From the NCBI GenBank assembly GCA_037013685.1, contig CM072895.1:14544463-14608462 (forward strand): DNA of 64,000 nucleotides, written 5' to 3'. Source of the DNA: Acridotheres tristis. Its lineage: Eukaryota > Chordata > Aves > Passeriformes > Sturnidae. The notes under the pieces are model-generated. The model did not search any database, had not been told where the DNA came from, and saw only the letters and a list, made by a program, of their open reading frames with translations. Each line of letters opens with the position of its first letter. The stretch's first letter is position 1. Made by a program: the position numbers and the translations under genes. Below are positions 1 through 11,700 of this stretch, piece by piece.

Positions 1-99
1 GTTGAAGGAGAAAAGTTGTTTTCATTGCTAAGTCTCTAATGGTAGTGATATTACAAAAAAATGCTTAGCCAGTCTTAAAAACCATGGCCAGACAAATAT

Positions 100-490
100 C
101 CAAACCTGCTAAGGAAGAGGAGAGAGAAACTAAGGAATTAGCAGGCACATTCACAAGTTCATTTAATTCAGAAGAGACCCCTGGGGACTGGAAAGTGGCT
201 AACATAACAAAGTTATTTTAAAAGTGCCTGGAGACATAACAGGAAACCATAGACCAGTTAGCTTGATATAAAGTGGGGAGAAACTCCCAGAATATCAAAT
301 GAGAAAACACTTGAAGAAGCACAGCTTGATTAAGGATTGACAGTATAAGAGTAGAGAGAGGAGAGAGCTTGGGGTTCATGGTTCACTAACTCTCTGGGAT
401 TCTTTGAGGAGATTTCTGCCACAGTAGTCAGGGAATGCAGTAGGCACCACAAATATAAACCTTTGCCTCTATTTAAGAAAGCATATGCTC
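100..490 (+). mobile_element. Decayed CR1-superfamily LINE fragment (reverse transcriptase region)
   Basis: This is a remnant of the reverse-transcriptase part of a non-LTR retrotransposon ORF2. Bases 186-203 read DWKVAN, followed by a stop codon at 219-221. Bases 242-265, in a different frame, read GNHRPVSL. These two blocks, in this order and spacing, are typical of the N-terminal RT region of CR1/L2/L3-type LINEs. Further matches by eye are the segment around cacttgaagaagcacagc (308-325), gggattctttgaggagattt (397-416) and gaatgcagtaggcacc (432-447), which follow in the same order in such elements. At least one frameshift and several stops make it inactive. It lies at the window edge, so its true 5' limit is unknown. 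The clade (CR1 or L3) is inferred, and RTE or L2 is less likely. Confidence 0.65.
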
Positions 491-2537
491 TACTTCAGGT
501 AAGAATTAACTCCTCCTTTGATGGCACACCACCACAGCCTCTGTGCCAAGAAACCTGATTGTGTCCTGACACCACAATATTTCCTGAAGACTACTATCTT
601 TTGGTGAAAGTCTTTCATAAATACATTTCTCACACAGAAATTATCTGAACTAAATCTACTGAACAGTTTAGTGCTACCTTTCATCAGTTTTGTCTGGCAA
701 TATCAGTAGCAATGCTGTTTATCAGAAATCCTTATTAATGTTGTAAAATACTTTGCAAGAAAAAATAAAAAGAGAAAAAAATAAGAATTGGGTCCTGTTT
801 TTAAATCCTCTAAATGGAAACAGCTTGAAGTTTGATTTCTTTATACTTTACATGAAAGCAAGCACATTCTCTTTATATGCCACAGTTGTAGATAATGATC
901 CAGGCAGAAAAGATAGCCCTGAAATTCTGCTTTGATTCATGGGCAAGACAGGACAATAAAGGCAATGAATATGAAACCATCTACCACTCAGTAAGCATTT
1001 CAAATCAGTTTCATGATTATAAATAATTGTTGCCATATTTGTAAAGCTGAACACTAAATTCCTCCTTTTGTTAAAGAGATAATTGTCCAATTCATGTAAG
1101 CAGAAGTTACCCTCTTTCCTGTCTCCCTTTTAAGTAGCTGTAACTTGTGCTAAGTTTTATTTTATGAAATAAGAGACCCAAGATGCTGATCAGCAGAGTT
1201 AACTGAAAAGGAATGTTACCCAAAAATGAAATGTTGCTGCAAAGGAAACATTTGGCAAATGCAGAAGTCAGATTGTGGTCATGCAGTAGCATTTTACGAT
1301 TAGAAATGTCTCATTCTATTCTTCTGCCTGCCCTTGAAGAGCCAAAAGTAACTTGGATTTTTGGCCATAGGTTGTGAGCTCCCAGACTGGGATGACTGCT
1401 GATATGTTTCAGAAGACCAAGCTGGTTGACAAGACATGCCATTTTCAAACAGAAATAACCTGGCTACAGCAGCAGTTCCAACACACATCAGTTCACATGC
1501 CAGAAGGATATCTGCATTACCAGCAGGAAGGCTGTAAATTATGAACTAAAATTGTTTATTTAATGATGAATTTGGTGCTATGACTCTCACAATCAAGAAC
1601 ATCCACATTTTAGAAAAAAGGTTGCAGAAAAGACAGGACAAGTTAGACATGGCAGAATTATCCACTGCAATTCCACTGCTTTGAAGAAAACAGATGAAAT
1701 TTTTGAAAAAAGTAGAAACCATAAGAGAAATTAAACCAACAGACAACCATAAAGAGATCCTGGGTTTTAAGATCAGAATAACAGCAAGAGTTGGAAACAG
1801 TTGATTAAAGAGATGAGTTGAGAAGAATCCTGTGAGCTATTTTCTGTATTGCCCTGTAAAAAAAGAATGATGATAGGGAGTGGATGAGTTGCTAGCAATT
1901 ACATGCAGATAAACCAAATAAAACTACCCATGTGGCACCTTACTGAGGGCTAAAGAGGTAAAGTAGCTTCAGAAGCTTCATATGAGAGTTTACATGCCTT
2001 ACATCATAGCTAACGAACACTTCTTATCTTAGAAAAAGATAAATAGAAATGGTAGCACAATCTGTGATTAACTTCTGCATCTTGAGCATTGTGAACACAG
2101 CAAATGGAAAGACAGATTTAAATATAATCTAAAACATGGCATTCACAGCTACTGGTATTCATGACTTTTCTCAGATTTTTCTTATTCTTTCACCAGCCTG
2201 AAAATATCGGGTTTCCATTCAAAAAGCGTCATCACCTTCTCCATATATATCAACAGCAAATTTGCACGTATGATAGATGTGGAGTGCCACAGTGTGCTTT
2301 GCAACAGTTTTTGCAGCCAAATATTTTCTGCTTCTTACTCTATAGTTGCTGGTAGAAGTTCCAACATGGTATTCTCCCTTTCCTCTCTTCCCTCTTAAGT
2401 GAGGAACAAAGAGCCCATAGATTTTCTATTATTATCAGCATAAATCACTTGTCAAGATTATATCATCCAGACAGATCCTTTAAATGATGATCTTCATGAT
2501 GGACTTAAGTCACCTGTTTGTCTTCTTTTCCTTTAAT
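491..2537. other. Non-coding stretch, no gene seen
   Basis: AT-rich sequence without a supported feature. Reading frames here are all under 85 codons, overlap one another on both strands, and resemble no protein I know. Confidence 0.6.
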
Positions 2538-2652
2538 AATAGAACCATTGAGGTTGGACAAGACCTTTCAGATCATTGAGTCCAACCATAAATCTAACCC
2601 TGCCAAGTCCACCACTAGACCACTTCCTGAAGTGCCACATCTACATGTCTTG
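2538..2652 (-). mobile_element. CR1 LINE 3' end, 5'-truncated
   Basis: The plus strand starts aatagaaccattgaggttgg and continues through gatcattgagtccaacc and ccctgccaagtccaccac. This is the reverse complement of the 3' terminal segment of avian CR1 retrotransposons. Only about 115 bases remain. Beyond 2652 the sequence no longer resembles CR1, which fits the severe 5' truncation normal for this family. The piece is non-coding 3' UTR. It aligns with the oppositely oriented copy at 6067-6210, sharing the block around ggactcaatga followed by gtccaac. It strongly suggests a bird or other archosaur genome. The subfamily cannot be named from so short a piece. Confidence 0.88.
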
Positions 2653-5600
2653 CCAATAAAAACAAAAATAATGGAGTTTGGCTGTACCTGCCCCCAGATT
2701 GCTGGATGTCACTGATTCTAAATGTTGCTCAAAAGACATGAGAAATTTACCTCAGGCCAATCTCCTTAGAGCATGCAACCCAGTCCAGTCATTCCTAAAG
2801 ATAGTTTTCTCATTTTCCATTCTCCACTGATAATTTTCTTCAGGTTTCAGCTCCATGCAACACTGCCCCACTAGAGAAAGCATGTCTCTGTCTCTTCTTT
2901 CCTCTTACATCCAGAGGTGTAGCCAAAAATTGGTATCCATAACACTGCCTGCTTGCAAATGGTCACAAGCCAGTGCCCAGTTCCTATCACTGTCTGTAGG
3001 TTGATACAGTCACAAATTTTCCAGCTACCTCTTGTCACCACCTGAAGAAAAACAGGGCAGCAGACAGCTCCTAATTTCTCCCTGCTCACGCTCATGACTT
3101 GCTAGAAGCAGACTCCCAGCTCTGCCCTGTATCTTTCTGGGATGATTCACATAGCTCAGCCTGAAAATCTGTAATTACAATTACTCCTAGCCCTGGCTAA
3201 ATTGCTAGTTTGAAGATTTCTCCCCCAATTATATTCCCACAGCTCAATGCCAAATTACACTATATTATCTGAAAAGTCATCTAAGACTTTGGAGGCTTAT
3301 CAAAGTTGGCTTAACTGGTTAGTATGAGACCTTTTTAATGAGATGATTAGCTACATAAAACAATGAGAAACCTTGAACCCTTGTATTTGGCTGATAATAT
3401 ATATATAAAACATTAGTAAGAGTTTTAGTCCTGGTAAAGTGGTAAGTGGATAAAACTGGCTGCTGCTCTAATGAGATAACCACCTAGCTAAGACTTCTGA
3501 GGAACATTTAAATATGGACTATGAAAATAGCTTCTTTGTTCCCTCAGTCTTTTCAGTCTCTGGTTTCTGCCAAGTGTGACAGCAGACAGCTTTCCCTGCA
3601 CAGAGATCTTCTGCTTATAATCTTCATACTAAACAACTCTGAGAATAGCCAGATAGTCTTCCAGATAGAGCAAAAGGCAACCATCTTTTCACAGTTATAT
3701 AAAAAATACTCCCAGGGTTGATGGGTCAGGTTGTTTTTCAACTGCTATGTAGTAAATAAAGTAGTAAATCAAACAATATTCAAACAATGTAAAACACTGC
3801 ATTTTTTAGACCGGCATGTCTCATAAACACCTTGTCCAATTCATTTCTCTCACCATCCTGTCTTTAAAAAAATAAATAAAGGTCTTTTGAGGAAGAGGAG
3901 AGCATATGAGAAATGTCTTGGCTGCAGAGTGAAGTTGAAAATGAAATCCAACTCAGATTTATGGCAAAAAAGGCTAACTACTGGTTTAAACATGGAAACA
4001 ATTGTCTCATATAATATATGGTGATGAATCAGCAGAGCAGCCACAGGTCACAGGGGACAGTTCAAGGAATGAAACTGCTGCTTCTATCAAAGGGTCACAC
4101 TTCATCAAAAGACAAATTATTTGGGGGAGAGCAAACAATCCCAGAGCAACTGCTACAAGGAGCCGGCCAGTGTGGAATGAGGACAAGCTAGACCCCCTCC
4201 AGAAAGGAGCAGGGCCAGAGATCAGGGAGACACGTGCTGCCCCGTGCACTATTAGCATGACTGAAGAACAGCCCCTGGCCCTGCCCAGTACAAAGCTGTG
4301 CCAGTGTGCTGGGGACATCCCTGGCACCAAACCCCAGCCAGCAGATGTGGTGCCTGCTCATCTTAGACCAAGGAACAAACTGATGGGGGATAACCAGCCC
4401 TTGACTGGCTGACTTGGGACTAAGCTGGAAATTCATTAATTGCAACTGCTAATCTAGCAAGACAAAGTTCCTGCAGCCCTGCTTGACAACCCTTCCCAGT
4501 AACTCCCAGTACCCAAAAGGCTGCTGAAGCTCAGGCCACTCAGTTACTTACCTGGGACACAGCACAAAGAGGTGCTTAGTGAGCACATGGGGAAAACTCT
4601 GGTATGTTCTGCCAGTCCACTTTTTTCTTTTTTTTAAACATAAAAAGCAAAAAAATTCCTTCACTAGATGCTACCGGTTTGTTTTCTTTCCTAAATCTTA
4701 TTTATGCTACTCTCATCTTTCCTGCCGGGGCATTTTGGGGGCCTTTGTTTCAGAAGGCAAGTTTCTTTTTTACTGTTTGTAATTGAACAAAGCTTTGTCA
4801 TTTGTCAAGGTCTGTCTTTTCCATTGTATTTCACTGATTTTCAGTTGTTTTTTGGTTTTTTTCCACAGGTGTGGTACTGAATGGCAAACAAAAGTTCTCC
4901 CTGCTGGTTATTTTCTTAAGAAAGTCTGAACTATTCCATAAATTATAATTGCTCCTGTAGTTGTGTAGCATCATGAGAGACTCCACTGATGTCTAATGGC
5001 CTCTGAGCCTTCCCACAGTGCAGCCACAGCCACAGAGAAAAGCTCTGGGGAGAATGGGTGAGAGGCCCAAACCTTACAGAAAAAAGGATGTCACCATGAC
5101 CACACATGAACATATGTCTTTTATATTATTTTGTTTTAAAATCTGCATAGTTTATGAAACTCAACTCAAACTTTAGACTTCGGGCTGTTTCAGGCAAAGG
5201 GACACAAAAGACAACTCCAAAGCTGCAGCAAGAACTCAGGGAGCTCAGAATCATTTTTCAGAAGAAGACATAAGATTTTGTGTGAGAAATAAAATAAAAA
5301 AGTATCATGGAGGGCATCTTCTACGCAGTCACTAGTCTAATACACTTCAACGTAAGAACTCATTCTGTTTAAGGGTCAGACATCAATGTGTACCAAAATC
5401 CACAGCTCTGAAAACTGATGCAAATACCAGAACTGAAAACAGCACTGGCAACAGGGAACATCCCAAAATACAGTCATATAACACCTCCCTACACAATCTT
5501 TACAAGGAGCTGTATTCCTAAATATTTCTAAAATGGTGGAGAACTGTTTTCAAAAGATTAAAGATCTCCTGCCACAACTCTAGTGGAAATGCATTAGTGC

Positions 5601-6066
5601 CACATGCCAACAAATTGTGTAGCTAAAAGGATTTCCAGTCATCTAGTCTTCTCACAAACTGGGAAGAAAACCATGGGAGCCTGCAGAAGCTTCTATCCAT
5701 GTGGATTAGTTTTAGGAAACAAACACCCAGCACCATAAAGGTATCTTACTCAATAATTCAGATAACATAGCTGATTTGCAAGAATGGACATTCATATAAA
5801 AACAAGGAAGGAAAGAGGGCAATAAAAGGGAAGGCAGCATAACCATTTTATTAATAGGTAAGGTTGCTTGCTGGTGTATATCCATCCTTTCTCAACCTTA
5901 ATTTCACAGTGACTCACACTTCTGGAACAAAGACCAGAGCAAATCTGGATACCAATGCCTTCATGACACAGTTCTGGATCCATTGATGCATTCCCCTTAG
6001 TTTCATGAGTATTCAACATACACAGAAATCCTCACAGACCACAATCAGTTTCAGCTTCCAATTTTA
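2653..6066. other. Non-coding stretch with one GC-richer block
   Basis: No gene supported. A block at about 4010-4450 is noticeably richer in G and C than its surroundings. It carries an open frame on each strand (136 codons plus, 107 codons minus), as low-AT sequence often does by chance. The plus frame lacks an ATG at its start and matches nothing I recognise. The block has few CpG and is not a CpG island. Confidence 0.55.
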
Positions 6067-6210
6067 AAAAGACTGGATCACCAGTAGCTGCACTGACATC
6101 AAATTCCAAGATATGGTTTAGTGGCGGACCCCGTGGTGTTAGGTTTACATTTGGACTCAATGAGCTTAAAGATCTTGTCCAACTGAAATAGGTTTGCAAT
6201 GATTCTATAG
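6067..6210 (+). mobile_element. CR1 LINE 3' end, 5'-truncated
   Basis: The segment runs from aaagactggatcacc through atggtttagtggcgga and tttggactcaatgagc to the terminus caatgattctatag. The last block is the short ATTCTATG-type tail unit that ends CR1 elements, so the 3' end is intact and the element lies on the plus strand. About 145 bases of 3' UTR remain and the 5' part is missing. Its core aligns with the reverse complement of 2538-2652. Scattered substitutions relative to that copy show that it is an old, inactive insertion. Confidence 0.88.
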
Positions 6211-8708
6211 CTCTTTGACTCTCTGCTGGTCTCCAGCATTGTTTCCTGCTTTCCCATTGCATCCTATTTACACAACACACAGTGTCTCTGTTTCTGCTCA
6301 TTTCTCACAGCTACCCATATCCAAGTGCCTCCATTTCACTAATTCATGTATTGAAAATAATCTTAAACACATACTATCATACAGTTTTCCACCAAATACA
6401 TTTGAAAGATACTTTTTTCATTTAGCTTCAGTTCTATCATGATTTTCTATAGTCTATCTGTTCATCCCTTCTTGACAAGTTAAGGTCCACAGCAGAAATA
6501 TTAGCTGTTACTGTCCTGCTCCAGGAGATTCTCCAAACTGGATCAAATTGAACAGGCACAGCAACTTTACCAACCTCAGCCCAGCTTCCTGCATCCAGAC
6601 TCTCTTTTCCATTCCTAACCACTTCTTTTCCTTGCCACTGGCTTTCATTGCCTTCTATTAATAAGACAGTCTCACTCAGTGCACAAAGGTCTCTGTATCA
6701 CACTGACTGCTCCTCTGCATTTTTGCTGATGCAGGCATTACTGTGAGCAGAGAGGCAGCTAAACTGCATACCAGCATGGCTTGTCCCATTGCCATCAGCA
6801 AAAAGACTCTGTGCATTGCTGTCCTTTTTCAAGAGCACACATATGACTGGGACATGCTTTTTCATTTCTGTCCATGCTAGTCCTTTTTTTACAATTTTTT
6901 TCTGTTTTATTTTCCTGCCCTCAAGCAGAATTAAACATTAACAAAGCAAAAAAAAAAACCCCAAAAAACAAACTCCTGCTCTTGTCAATTAAATTTATCT
7001 TTTTCTTCAGACACAAAAAAAACCTTCTTAATTCTTAAAATCATCTAAAATTGTTAACATAATTGAGAAAACTGTCTACTGGTGAAGAAAAAAGTGAAAA
7101 AAATGTTTTCAGTTTTATTTATTACTTACCTTTCAAGATGTACCAATGTGGTTACCCATAGCTGGCTAACAAGAGCAACACAAAGTTCTGTAGACAGAAA
7201 TAGGATCATCCCACTGATGTAGTTAAGGAGAAGATAGAAGAAACTCTTCTAGACTTGAAGCTTCAAGTTACTACTAACGTTAGGAACAGCTACTCTGAAT
7301 TAAACTTACTTGTCTTAATTAAGTAAGTGCATGATTCAATGCTGACTAGCACCTGTGCTTGAAACAGGTTTTTAATATAATTTTTAAAATTTTTCATTTA
7401 TACTTTTTGAAAGAGGTGGAAAAATGTTTAGAGATGGTTAGGTACCATGGGATTAAGTAGATAAAAATTTCTGAGAAAGAATCCTTCCACATTGTTTTAA
7501 TATTCCATGTATAACATTTTTGGCTTTGCCTGTTGAGGTTTATTTGGCCTATGGAATTTAGCACATAGACTTCTACAGAAAAATTCCAACTGCTACAGAA
7601 ATGAAGAAGTTTAGCTGATGGAACTTCAGGAATTGCTTGAAGAAAATTATATGCCAGACCTGAGTTTGGTGCAGCATGCTATTGGAAACATCAGCTCTCT
7701 GACAGAATGTCTAAAATCTAACAAAGGATTAGATTTTTCCCCTGTGAATTTCAATACAAAAACTACCATTGCTCTTGACTGCTGCAGTATAAAGTCTATT
7801 TTGGCATGTCCACTAGTATATGAGCAGATGACTGTTCTGCACTCCCACGTTTTCCATGCACTTTCAATCAGAAAGGCTGAACTACAAGAAGGAAACAGCT
7901 TAGGCATCATCTTTCTAGCAGTTCATAAACTACCAAGTAAAATAAGAGAAGAGTTAAGAAGGAAATAAAGGCCTCTGAGGAAGGATATGGAGTGGACTGA
8001 GCAATTCTCTGAAGACATATTTTTATTGACGTACAAGGTTATTGATACGGTCTTGGAGCATACAGCAAAAAAAAAATCATATGTGCTGTCTATGAACTAA
8101 AGTGATCCTTTGAAGGGATTTCTCTATGGTATCCAGCATAGAGGATAAATTGAAACAGATGCAAAAAAAAATCTTTTTTTACTCCACCTACACGGTGTAA
8201 TTATGATATTACTGAAACAAGTTTCTATTGGAAAAGTTTCTGTTATATCTCTAAAAACTGGGTTTTAGATAACAGATTTTTCTTGATGGTATTTCATTCC
8301 TTCTCCTTTCCTTTACTTATTTCTTTTCTTCCTTTGACTGTATTATTTGGTCTATGTTTTTACTTTGCATCTTCCTTCTTGCTTCATTGCTATTATTGTT
8401 TGAATACCATGATTTAACTAAAGCCCCAACATCTGGAATTGACTGACCACAGGATAAGCTCAGTTTCCACATACCATAAATAAAACTGATTTCCTACAGT
8501 TTTGTACCCTTGTTTAATTCCCACCTGCAAAACCCTACAATAATCCCAAGTGCTTCTTTAAGCTTGAAAATATGATGGGGGAAGTGACAACAGGGTTGAG
8601 GCTAGTTTCAATATGCAAGTACTCACTGGTCAGCTAGCTAATATCCAGAAAAATTCATCAGGCTTGAGTTGTCCCAGCAACATTCTCAAAAAAACCCCAA
8701 ACTTTAAA
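6211..8708. other. Non-coding stretch containing an unexplained 116-codon frame
   Basis: Mostly AT-rich sequence with homopolymer runs (for example A10 near 6949). The plus-strand frame at 7618-7968 starts with ATG directly after an in-frame stop and ends in TAA. Its C-terminal part reads HKLPSKIREELRRK. It has no recognised promoter, splice site or partner gene. A faint resemblance to BEL/Pao retrotransposon gag is discussed under findings and is not firm enough to annotate. Confidence 0.5.
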
Positions 8709-8757
8709 ATAGTAGTAGTAGTACTAGTAGTAGTACTAGTAGTAGTGATAGTAGTGG
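8709..8757. repeat. Imperfect (AGT)n microsatellite with internal inversions
   Basis: About 49 bases of the trinucleotide AGT/TAG. It is interrupted by two agtact junctions where the repeat reverses into its complement, followed by gatagtagtgg variants. The reversals make the tract partly self-complementary. Confidence 0.9.
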
Positions 8758-11700
8758 TATTTCATGTGCATAACTTCTTAGCTTTTGTGGTTACAGAGCC
8801 ATCTTGAAGAAAAGGCAAGTTTTGAGAACCATAACGAGAATTATATAATATTATCATGTAAAGAAAAATTTTGGAATAACTAGGATTCATGGTATCACTT
8901 AACTGCTATATAGGCCTGCTTGTATGCATAAGGACACAGATACCCTTTTACTCATTCTTCTCCCAGTATTTAAAATATTCTTCTGCCTCTCATTGGCTCA
9001 CAGAGAAAATTCCCACTTGCCCCATCACAGCACTCACTCAGGGTGAGTGCTGTTACCTGCTCAGCTTCCCAGGAAGCAAGAGGAAGCTCCCAGTATAGGG
9101 AAGGCGTAAAATGCTGATGGCTCTGCAGGCAATAAGTGCAGGATTCCTGCCCACTGCCATGGCACAGCAGGGCTACCCTGTATCTCCAGCAGGACCAGGA
9201 CCACAGGGCAGCTAAGAGATAAGGAGGGTCACAAGTACAGCCAGTCTGTGTCCACTAATTGTCCCTTCTCAACCCTCTGTCAGGCAGCTCAGGTGTTTGT
9301 CCATCCATAGATCAAAATCTAGGGACAACTCTCAGGTGAAGAGCAGCTCCACCTTGGAACAGAGTCTGAAACGGTGATAAAAATATTAATGCGCAAAATA
9401 AACTATTGATTACCGTTGCTGCCATGAAGGTTAGTTTTTCTGTATGAAGAATACTTAATAAACTCAGGAGTACACTTTGATTGTCATAAAAACAAAACAA
9501 AAGCCTGCATGAAGCTAAGATTCCCTTATGCTTTGGAAAGCACAGTGTAAGACAAGTTTTACTTGTTCCACTGCATAGATTTTCAATGATGAATTAATTA
9601 CATCTTACATAAATGATAGTAGAATTCACAAGGGAAATCAAGTAGTCCTTTTTTTTTTTTTACTTTCTCCACTGATTATAGCACATTCCAATGCTATAGT
9701 AATTCTCATAGTCAGCTTGTAGCATTTTCCAAGCCAGAACAGTCCTCAGTCCTATCTCAGTCTGAGCAGAAAATGTTTGTTTGGGACTGAAAATTACTGT
9801 GAAAAGAAAAAAAAAAAACTCTAGACAATAATTCTGAACGAAGAACATAGGGAAAGCAATAATGGTAGTAATAATCTTCTTTCATTTTTAACACCTTTCA
9901 CCTTGAAACTTTCTAAAGCTCTATGAAAATTATGTATGCAGCAGTAGCTTTGCCAGCTGCTGAACAGGAGTGGCACCTGAAAAGGAACACAGCTAGCTGC
10001 AAGAGCTGGACTTGGTGTTTTCTTCCATTTCCACTTGTAACCTTCCTTTCACCCTCCATGACACGTACCCCATCCAAACACCTTCCACAAGGCTGCTACC
10101 CCATTCTCTAAATCTGCTTCCCAGTCCTATTCATATTCTTTGCAAATATTTGACCATTTGAGACAGTTATGAGAAAAAATGAATGTCTTTTCCTTTCCCT
10201 TGCATATACCAACATCACAGTGCTGAAATAACTTCCACAGTGCAGCTACACCATTTTCCACCTGAAACCTCCTGTTGTTCTGCACAGGGGCCACTGGCAA
10301 CAGCAGATTCCACCCGTGGTTTGGAGCGTGGTGTCTTCCTTGGAGGCCCACATCTGCTCTGGGGTCTACAGATGTTTTTATGGATAAGGTCTAGTTTGTC
10401 AGATTTTCAAGCCAGGACTGCTTTCTCATCTGGGCATTTGAACCAGCTCATTCCAGCTTGCCATTGGATATGATGAAAATATAACAAGTATAATTTAAAA
10501 ATCAGATTAATATTAAATTAACACAGAGCTAAAATTTATTTAGATGGAATATTAAAGCAAATCAAGATATTTTTTTTAGAAAAGACAGTCCTGCCATTCC
10601 TTTGTCAAAAAGAAATGGGTTAATTCTTGGGATGAATTACTTTATAAAAGGTCTACAATAATATTGACATTCCTTTTGTGCAGAACTATTAATATTTTAT
10701 TTATATTCTTGTACTGCCTTGAAACCTCAGCCAAGAATCAGGTTCCCATTATGCCCTCTCAGCAAATAAAGAGACAATCTCTGCTAGGAATATGTATCAT
10801 GTAATTATATTTTTAGGGACTTTCTCCCTTTTTTTCAGGGTGCCTTTGTAGAAGCAGAGTCTACCAAAGACACCAACCTGGATTTTCTCTAAAGCCACCC
10901 AACTCTTTCTGAAATTCAATTCGCTTCACAACTAGAAATTCATCATTTGCATTTTTCAAACTTACATCCAAGGACACTTCTCCTTTCTTAGTACTTTAGC
11001 CATGCACAGCCCATGAAGTCAACATGCAAGAAGCACTGCATTACCAGCCAAATGCAGATACGAAGAGAGAGTAGCATACATGATCCCTCATCCCCTGTTC
11101 TGTCATCCCTGCCACAAAATTTTGGACCTTTACCAACTTTCATCAGCAGAGAGTAGTGCAAGATATAAAATATACAGAATTGTGAGCTAAACTAGTAAGG
11201 ATCAAAAGATAAATCCTCCGTAATTTTTTTAGGGTCATGCTTGGATGGAGATTCATTACATAAAGGAATCCCAATCCAGAGAAATTTTTCTGCCTTGCAA
11301 AATGCTTCTAATACTCATCTCTCCCACAGCACTATACAGGATCATTTTTCAGATTATAAATTTAAAAGGAGGGAGCAGAGGGAAATTTCACAGTTCTTTC
11401 ACTTGCCATAAACTTTTTGGGGTGTTTATAGATCTTGTAGCAGAAACCACAATTCTCCACTGGAATGTGACCTATAACTCCTTAAACTAGAAGGGAGTAT
11501 GGCAATGAAAATGTCCCAATTTCCTTTTTTTCCAGCAGCGGCTTTTCACAGCTTTCCTCATAATTGTATATAAATTACATACTCCCTTCAAAGTAAAGCT
11601 GTCAAAAAGACCACATTAACAGCTCGTGCATCTTCTTCTCTTTCACCTGCTGTGCTCTTCTTTGGACCAACATTCACCTCCTAATGTGATGACTACACAA

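Noticed and set aside
4002..4412. 136-codon plus frame in a GC-richer block.
   Set aside because: It has no ATG start, an overlapping antisense frame of similar length exists, and no domain is recognised. GC-richer composition explains it.
10255..10400. A third possible BEL/Pao scrap: a plus frame reading TADSTRGL and then GGPHLLWG, recalling the RNase H/integrase junction of those elements.
   Set aside because: The residue spacing does not fit, the patch is GC-richer and gives long frames by chance, and nothing between here and 7968 looks like protease or reverse transcriptase.
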